The notes below the pieces were generated by a model, which saw only the letters and a program-made list of their open reading frames with translations, was not told where the DNA came from and searched no databases. Made by a program: the position numbers and the translations under genes. Below, one piece after another: positions 13,283 through 17,333 of a stretch of 17,333 nucleotides of DNA. Source of the DNA: DATCLS01 sp035265325. GTDB lineage: Bacteria; Actinomycetota; Acidimicrobiia; Acidimicrobiales; VFJN01. The number at the start of each line of letters is the position of its first letter. Within the stretch, counting starts at the first letter, position 1. The stretch lies in assembly GCA_035265325.1 (NCBI GenBank), contig DATFOS010000048.1, forward strand, positions 1-17,333, given 5' to 3'.

Positions 13283-15649
13283 CTACCGTTCGGCGCGCAC
13301 GACCTCGTCGGCGTCGGGGCCGGCGGTGATGAACATCGTCATGCGACGGTCGAGCGCCCCCGCCCACGTGACGGTCCGCCCGTCAGGCTCGAGCACGTCC
13401 AGCGGGTTCATCGCCGCCGCGATCGGGAGGTCGCCGGCAACGCTCAGGTTGACCTCGGCCTCCTCCGGGATGGCGAGGGGCTGCTGGGCGAGGTCGAGGA
13501 CGTAGGCGTCGCCGCCGAGAACGGTGCCCTGGACCTCCAGCTCGACCAGCGCCGTGGCGCCGGGCGCGATGTCGAGGAACGTGGAGTACACGTTCCGTCC
13601 CAGCTCCTGCTCGGACGACAGCGAGGCCGGCTGCCCGTTGATGCGGACGGCCGCCAGGTCGAGGGTCGAGTAGACGGACAGGTATGAGCGGTTGGTCCCG
13701 GTGGGGAGGCCCACCGTGTTGCCGATCACGTAGTCGGGCAGCCCGCCGGCCGGCGACTCGTTGGTGAGGGCCAGCGTGATGGTGCCGCTCACCAGGCCCG
13801 TGGCGGGGTCCCAGGCCGCGTCGTAGCGCAGGCGCCGCCGCAGGAACAGGTCGATCTTGGACCCACCGGCGTTGCTGGTCGTGACCGCCAGGGCGTCGCC
13901 GTTGGCGTCGCCCAGCCGGCCGGCGAGTCCGAACGAGTCGAGCCAGAAGAACGTCTCTTCGTCGAACGTCGTGAACTGGATGTGCCCGCCGTCGACCATC
14001 GGGTCGAGCTCCTGCGCCACAGCTCGCGGGCTGGGAAGGGTCCCGGTCGTGAGCCGCTCGAACGTGGTGCGGGCCACGGTTTCCAGCACGTCGACCCTGT
14101 TCTCGCGATCGGGGAACTCGACGTACTGGTCGAACAGGAGGAACTGGGCGGCGTTCTCGGCGTCGAGGGGGTAGGGCAGCCCGGCGACCTCGACCGGGTC
14201 GGTCCAGCGCATGAGCGCGGCCAGGCCCATCGGGTCGATCGCCATGACGCCGTCGATGGGCTGGCCCCCGGACTGCGGGTACAGGTCGCGGGCGACGGTC
14301 GCCACCGCGGGGAAGTCCGGTGACATCGTGATGTTCCGCCAGGTGGCGGCGGGGTCGAAGCGGGCGTAGCGCTCGACGTACTCGGGCGGCTCGGTGATCT
14401 GGCGCTGCTCGCCGGGGATCCCGGCCTGCTCGAGGTCGGTGATCCGGCCGAAGACGGGCATCGACAGCCTCCCGTTGTCGACGACCAGTTCGGCGTAGTT
14501 GCCGGGGAAGCCGGTGCGGCCCCGCGCCTCCACCGGCGTCGTGAACAGCACCAGGTAGCGCCGGGGCTCGCCGACGCCCAGGATGTTCGGGGCGTTGCGG
14601 ATGGCGCCCAGGGCCGTCTCGCCGTCGGGGACGGCGTCGCCCACCTGGCCGCCGAGCAGGTCGAGCCGGTCGGCGATCGGCGCCACCAGCCAGGGCGAGT
14701 GCGCCACGTCGTCGAGCGTGTCGTCGAGGCGCTGGACGGCCGCCAGGCTGTCTTCCAGCGGCTCCTCCATGTTGGCGATCGCCTCGGTGTCGATGCGGCC
14801 GTCGAGGAAGCGCAGGGTGTCGATGTCCGCCGTCTCGGCCGCCTCGGAGGCCACCGCAGCCACGTTGGCCGACTCGTCGGCCAGCGACTCGACGGCGTCG
14901 AGGTTCGGCCCGACGGCCGGGAGCAGCCGGGCCGGCTCGACGAACCAGCTCGTCAAGGTCACGTCGGCGCTCGTCAGGTGCCGGGCGGCCTGACCCAGGC
15001 GCTCGCCGGCCAGGTCGTCGTCGGCCTCGCGGGCCGCGTCCAGGCCCTCGTCGATCAGCCGGACGCCGTCGGTCAGGTCGCGCTGGGTCGAGATGATGCC
15101 GAGCGTGGCGCCGGCGGTGACCAGCAGGCAGGCACCGCCCAGCGCGCCGGCCACCATGCGGACGTGGGCCTGCGAGCGGTGGTGGGCGTAGCGGTAGCCG
15201 GTGACCGCGGCCGGCAGGACGGCGAGGACCGTGGCGATGGCGGTGGCGCCGTGGAACCCCACGTCGTCGGCGCCCATGAGGGCGGCGGTGCCGAGCCCGC
15301 CGATGAGCGCGCCCCGGACCCGCGTGCGGGTGTCGGTGATGACGCACCAGAAGGTGAGCAGGATCGCCACCCCGGCCACGCCGGTCGCCCAGTTCCCGCC
15401 CGACAGGGCGGCCGCCACGCCGGCGGGGATGAACCAGCTCCACCGCCGGGCCGTGCCCGACAGGTAGGCGATGGATGCCACCAGCCCGCCCGTCCAGAGC
15501 TCGTCGACGCCGCTGATGCCGGTCGGGGCGGCCTCGGACAGCCACGCGCCCAGCGCCGCCGTCCCCAGGCAGGCGGCCGTGAGCAACGCCAGGCGCGCCC
15601 GCGTCGGCGACAGGGCGGAGGGACGGAGGCGGCGGGTGACGGCGGTCAT
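13283..15649 (-). CDS. DUF4012 domain-containing membrane protein
   Basis: A 788-residue membrane protein. Several hydrophobic helices lie in the first 190 residues (about 18-37, 72-103, 113-124, 135-152 and 165-187). A probable coiled or helical stretch follows (190-330), then the DUF4012 core (about 360-480), recognised by YLVLFTTPVEARGRTGFPGN and the following DNGRL. A beta-rich C-terminal region (about 600-780) is probably extracytoplasmic. DUF4012 proteins often sit in exopolysaccharide clusters; their biochemical role is not known. It lies 67 nt downstream of the polyprenyl glycosylphosphotransferase gene on the same strand, consistent with a surface-glycan role. The ATG at 15649 has TAAGGT 11 nt upstream and no good Shine-Dalgarno. 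Confidence 0.87.
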   Translation of the reverse strand: MTAVTRRLRPSALSPTRARLALLTAACLGTAALGAWLSEAAPTGISGVDELWTGGLVASIAYLSGTARRWSWFIPAGVAAALSGGNWATGVAGVAILLTFWCVITDTRTRVRGALIGGLGTAALMGADDVGFHGATAIATVLAVLPAAVTGYRYAHHRSQAHVRMVAGALGGACLLVTAGATLGIISTQRDLTDGVRLIDEGLDAAREADDDLAGERLGQAARHLTSADVTLTSWFVEPARLLPAVGPNLDAVESLADESANVAAVASEAAETADIDTLRFLDGRIDTEAIANMEEPLEDSLAAVQRLDDTLDDVAHSPWLVAPIADRLDLLGGQVGDAVPDGETALGAIRNAPNILGVGEPRRYLVLFTTPVEARGRTGFPGNYAELVVDNGRLSMPVFGRITDLEQAGIPGEQRQITEPPEYVERYARFDPAATWRNITMSPDFPAVATVARDLYPQSGGQPIDGVMAIDPMGLAALMRWTDPVEVAGLPYPLDAENAAQFLLFDQYVEFPDRENRVDVLETVARTTFERLTTGTLPSPRAVAQELDPMVDGGHIQFTTFDEETFFWLDSFGLAGRLGDANGDALAVTTSNAGGSKIDLFLRRRLRYDAAWDPATGLVSGTITLALTNESPAGGLPDYVIGNTVGLPTGTNRSYLSVYSTLDLAAVRINGQPASLSSEQELGRNVYSTFLDIAPGATALVELEVQGTVLGGDAYVLDLAQQPLAIPEEAEVNLSVAGDLPIAAAMNPLDVLEPDGRTVTWAGALDRRMTMFITAGPDADEVVRAER

Positions 15650-15660
15650 CGCGGGGCGGA

Positions 15661-15666
15661 ACCTTA
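15661..15666 (-). promoter_or_regulatory. candidate -10 element (TAAGGT) of the DUF4012 gene
   Basis: TAAGGT on the minus strand, 11 nt before the ATG at 15649 in the 67-nt spacer after the glycosylphosphotransferase gene. It would give a leader of about 4-5 nt. The same hexamer occurs before mscL at 11431-11436. Confidence 0.35.
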
Positions 15667-15716
15667 CGGCGTCCCGCCGCGGGCGGAGGAGCCCGGGCGC
15701 AGGTCGCCGGGTGAGC

Positions 15717-17216
15717 TCAGTAGGCCCCCGACCCCCTCAGGACGGTCGAGAACGTCTTGGCGACGATGACCATGTCCATGATCGGGGTCCAGTGGTCGAC
15801 GTAATAGAGGTCGAGACGCACGGTCTCGTCCCACGACAGGTCCGAGCGGCCGCTCACCTGCCACAGGCCTGTCAGCCCCGGCTTCACCAGCAGGCGCCGG
15901 TTGACGTGGTTCTCGTACAGTTCGACCTCGCTCGGCAGCGGGGGCCGCGGCCCGACGAGCGACATCTCGCCCACCAGCAGGTTCCACAGCTGTGGGACCT
16001 CGTCGATCGAGTGCTTCCGCAGCACGCGGCCCACCCGGGTGATGCGCGGGTCCTGCTTCATCTTGAACAGGAGGCCGTCGGTCTCGTTCTTCTGGTTGAG
16101 GTCGGTGAGCAGCGTCTCGGCGTCGACGACCATCGTCCGGAACTTGACCATCGTGAAGAACGTGCCGTCGCGCCCGACCCGCACCTGGCGGAAGAACACG
16201 GGGCCGCCGTCGTCGAGCTTGATGGCGATGGCCACCGTGGCGATGACCGGCGCCATGGCCAGCAGGCCGAAGACGCCGGTGGCACGGTCGACGATCTCCT
16301 TGGCCAGGCGCTGGGGGCCGCTGAACGTCGGCTCCTTCACGTGGACCAGCGGCACGCCGGCCAGCGACCGCACCGCCATGCGGGGGCCGGCGACGTCGAC
16401 GATGGCGGGGGCCACCAGCAGGTCGACGCCCGCCCGCTGCACGAGCGCCGTCAGCGCCGGCAGGTCGTCGCCCACGGACTCGTCGGTCACGGCCACCGAG
16501 TCGGCCCGCGACGCCGCGATCGCCCGTTCGAGGTCGGCCAGCCGGCCCATCACCGGGACCGCCACGCCGTTGACGCCCAGGGCCGTGAGGTCGGTGTCGG
16601 CGCACGCGCCGACGATGCGGAAGCCGGACCAGCCCGTCCGCAGGATGTGCGTCCCGACGTCGACGATCGTGCCGGGGCTACCCACGAGCAGCGTGCGGTG
16701 GAGGTACTCGCCGGCGCTGCGCCGGGCGTAGAGCCAGGAGCGCAGCCAGTAGCGGGCGGCCACGGTCAGGACCAGCGCCACCGGGATGAGCACGCCCACG
16801 AACCCCCGGGCGATGACCAGCCGCCCGACCAGGTGGAGGACGGCGACCACGGCCAGGAAGTGCACGGCGCCGTTGATCACCCGGTGGTACTCGTCGGACC
16901 CGATCCCGAGGATGCGCCGGTCGTAGGCCCCGGCCAGGGCCAGCACGGCCAGCCACATCGGCACGGTGGCGATCGAGACGAGGACGTAGGGGATGTCGGT
17001 GCCCTTGAGCTCGGCCAGCGTCACGCCGAAGCGCAGCAGGTGGGCGATCAGGAGGGCGGCGGACAGCGCCAGCAGGTCGACCGCCACGTAGACGGCCGTG
17101 GCCGGCGCCGCGCCCGTCCCGCGTTTCGCCACCCGTCCCACGGCAGGAGCCGGAGCGGAGGCCGCGATCGCGGTCCCGCCCGGCGCCGGCCTCGCCCCGC
17201 GCCCCGTCCCAGACAC
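15717..17216 (-). CDS. polyprenyl glycosylphosphotransferase (sugar transferase, WcaJ/CpsE-like)
   Basis: A membrane enzyme of 499 residues that by family knowledge moves a sugar-1-phosphate from a nucleotide sugar to undecaprenyl phosphate, the first step of exopolysaccharide or capsule repeat-unit assembly. Four N-terminal helices lie at about 43-62, 78-97, 114-131 and 138-156. A Rossmann-like middle domain follows (about 170-290), then a reentrant or TM helix (about 312-333) and the bacterial sugar transferase domain. Signatures there are KFRTM (358-362), the catalytic dyad D405-E406 in SIDEVPQLWNLL, GEMSLVGPRP (416-425) and KPGLTGLWQVSGR (445-457). The GTG at 17216 lacks a Shine-Dalgarno, but TAGGCT ends 7 nt upstream. 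DUF4012 follows on the same strand. Sugar specificity is not deducible. Confidence 0.95.
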   Translation of the reverse strand: MSGTGRGARPAPGGTAIAASAPAPAVGRVAKRGTGAAPATAVYVAVDLLALSAALLIAHLLRFGVTLAELKGTDIPYVLVSIATVPMWLAVLALAGAYDRRILGIGSDEYHRVINGAVHFLAVVAVLHLVGRLVIARGFVGVLIPVALVLTVAARYWLRSWLYARRSAGEYLHRTLLVGSPGTIVDVGTHILRTGWSGFRIVGACADTDLTALGVNGVAVPVMGRLADLERAIAASRADSVAVTDESVGDDLPALTALVQRAGVDLLVAPAIVDVAGPRMAVRSLAGVPLVHVKEPTFSGPQRLAKEIVDRATGVFGLLAMAPVIATVAIAIKLDDGGPVFFRQVRVGRDGTFFTMVKFRTMVVDAETLLTDLNQKNETDGLLFKMKQDPRITRVGRVLRKHSIDEVPQLWNLLVGEMSLVGPRPPLPSEVELYENHVNRRLLVKPGLTGLWQVSGRSDLSWDETVRLDLYYVDHWTPIMDMVIVAKTFSTVLRGSGAY

Positions 17217-17223
17217 TTGGGGC

Positions 17224-17229
17224 AGCCTA
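17224..17229 (-). promoter_or_regulatory. candidate -10 element (TAGGCT) of the glycosylphosphotransferase gene
   Basis: TAGGCT on the minus strand, 7 nt before the GTG at 17216; the gap GCCCCAA has no ribosome site. Same hexamer and nearly the same spacing as lipBA and the M24 gene. No -35 recognised. Confidence 0.45.
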
Positions 17230-17303
17230 GTAGTGGACGGTCATCGCCGGCCCGCGCGACGGTCGACGCCGCGTGACGGCCGACGGCGCTCAGCGCTCGC
17301 CGG

Positions 17304-17333
17304 TCACTTCGGCTGCATGCGCACGCCGCCGTC
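17304..17333 (-). CDS. possible 3' end of an upstream minus-strand gene (partial)
   Basis: Nine codons reading DGGVRMQPK then TGA enter from the right edge on the minus strand. The 87 nt up to the glycosylphosphotransferase start would then be intergenic. Far too short to identify, and a chance frame is possible. Confidence 0.25.
   Translation of the reverse strand, partial: DGGVRMQPK

Overview
The window is very GC-rich (third codon positions almost all G or C) and reads as ordinary chromosome of an actinobacterium. A bacterioferritin/ferredoxin pair, paired RCK proteins like mycobacterial CeoB/CeoC, a single-lipoyl-domain E2, and many GTG/TTG starts fit Actinomycetota. A deep lineage such as Acidimicrobiia is my best guess, from overall gene style only. 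I see no tRNA, rRNA, CRISPR array, insertion sequence, phage gene or attachment site.

Left third (30-6866), all on the minus strand. In transcription order: dihydrolipoyl dehydrogenase (lpdA), 2-oxoacid dehydrogenase E2 (sucB/dlaT type), a single frame encoding octanoyltransferase LipB fused to lipoyl synthase LipA, a PNPOx-fold flavin-binding protein with a 15-residue repeat tail, and an M24 Xaa-Pro peptidase. The first three form a coherent lipoate unit: LipB loads octanoate on the E2 lipoyl lysine, LipA inserts sulfur, and Lpd reoxidises the dihydrolipoamide. The E1 gene is not in the window.

Middle (7069-10020). A 30-residue membrane microprotein is followed by a beta-lactamase-fold serine hydrolase in which two of three catalytic motifs look altered. 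Both are on the plus strand. They converge on a two-gene RCK/TrkA operon on the minus strand, and a strong GC hairpin lies between the convergent ends. The lpdA/microprotein divergent spacer carries three perfect tandem 11-bp repeats.

Iron and osmotic section (10099-11386). bfd and bfr run rightward from a promoter with a perfect TTGACA and an inverted repeat resembling a DtxR/IdeR iron box. bfr and mscL meet tail to tail with no spacer, their stops forming TGATCA. mscL diverges from a TIGR01777-type epimerase gene, and a HAD-IB phosphatase gene overlaps that by 4 bp.

Right end (13283-17333), minus strand: a polyprenyl glycosylphosphotransferase that starts surface-polysaccharide synthesis, then a large DUF4012 membrane protein. 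The last nine codons of a possible further gene lie at the edge.

Two themes cross the window. The LipB-LipA fusion is the most unusual protein. In addition, several genes lack a Shine-Dalgarno but have a TANNNT hexamer (TAGGCT or TAGCGT) 6-8 nt before the start codon, which suggests leaderless transcripts.
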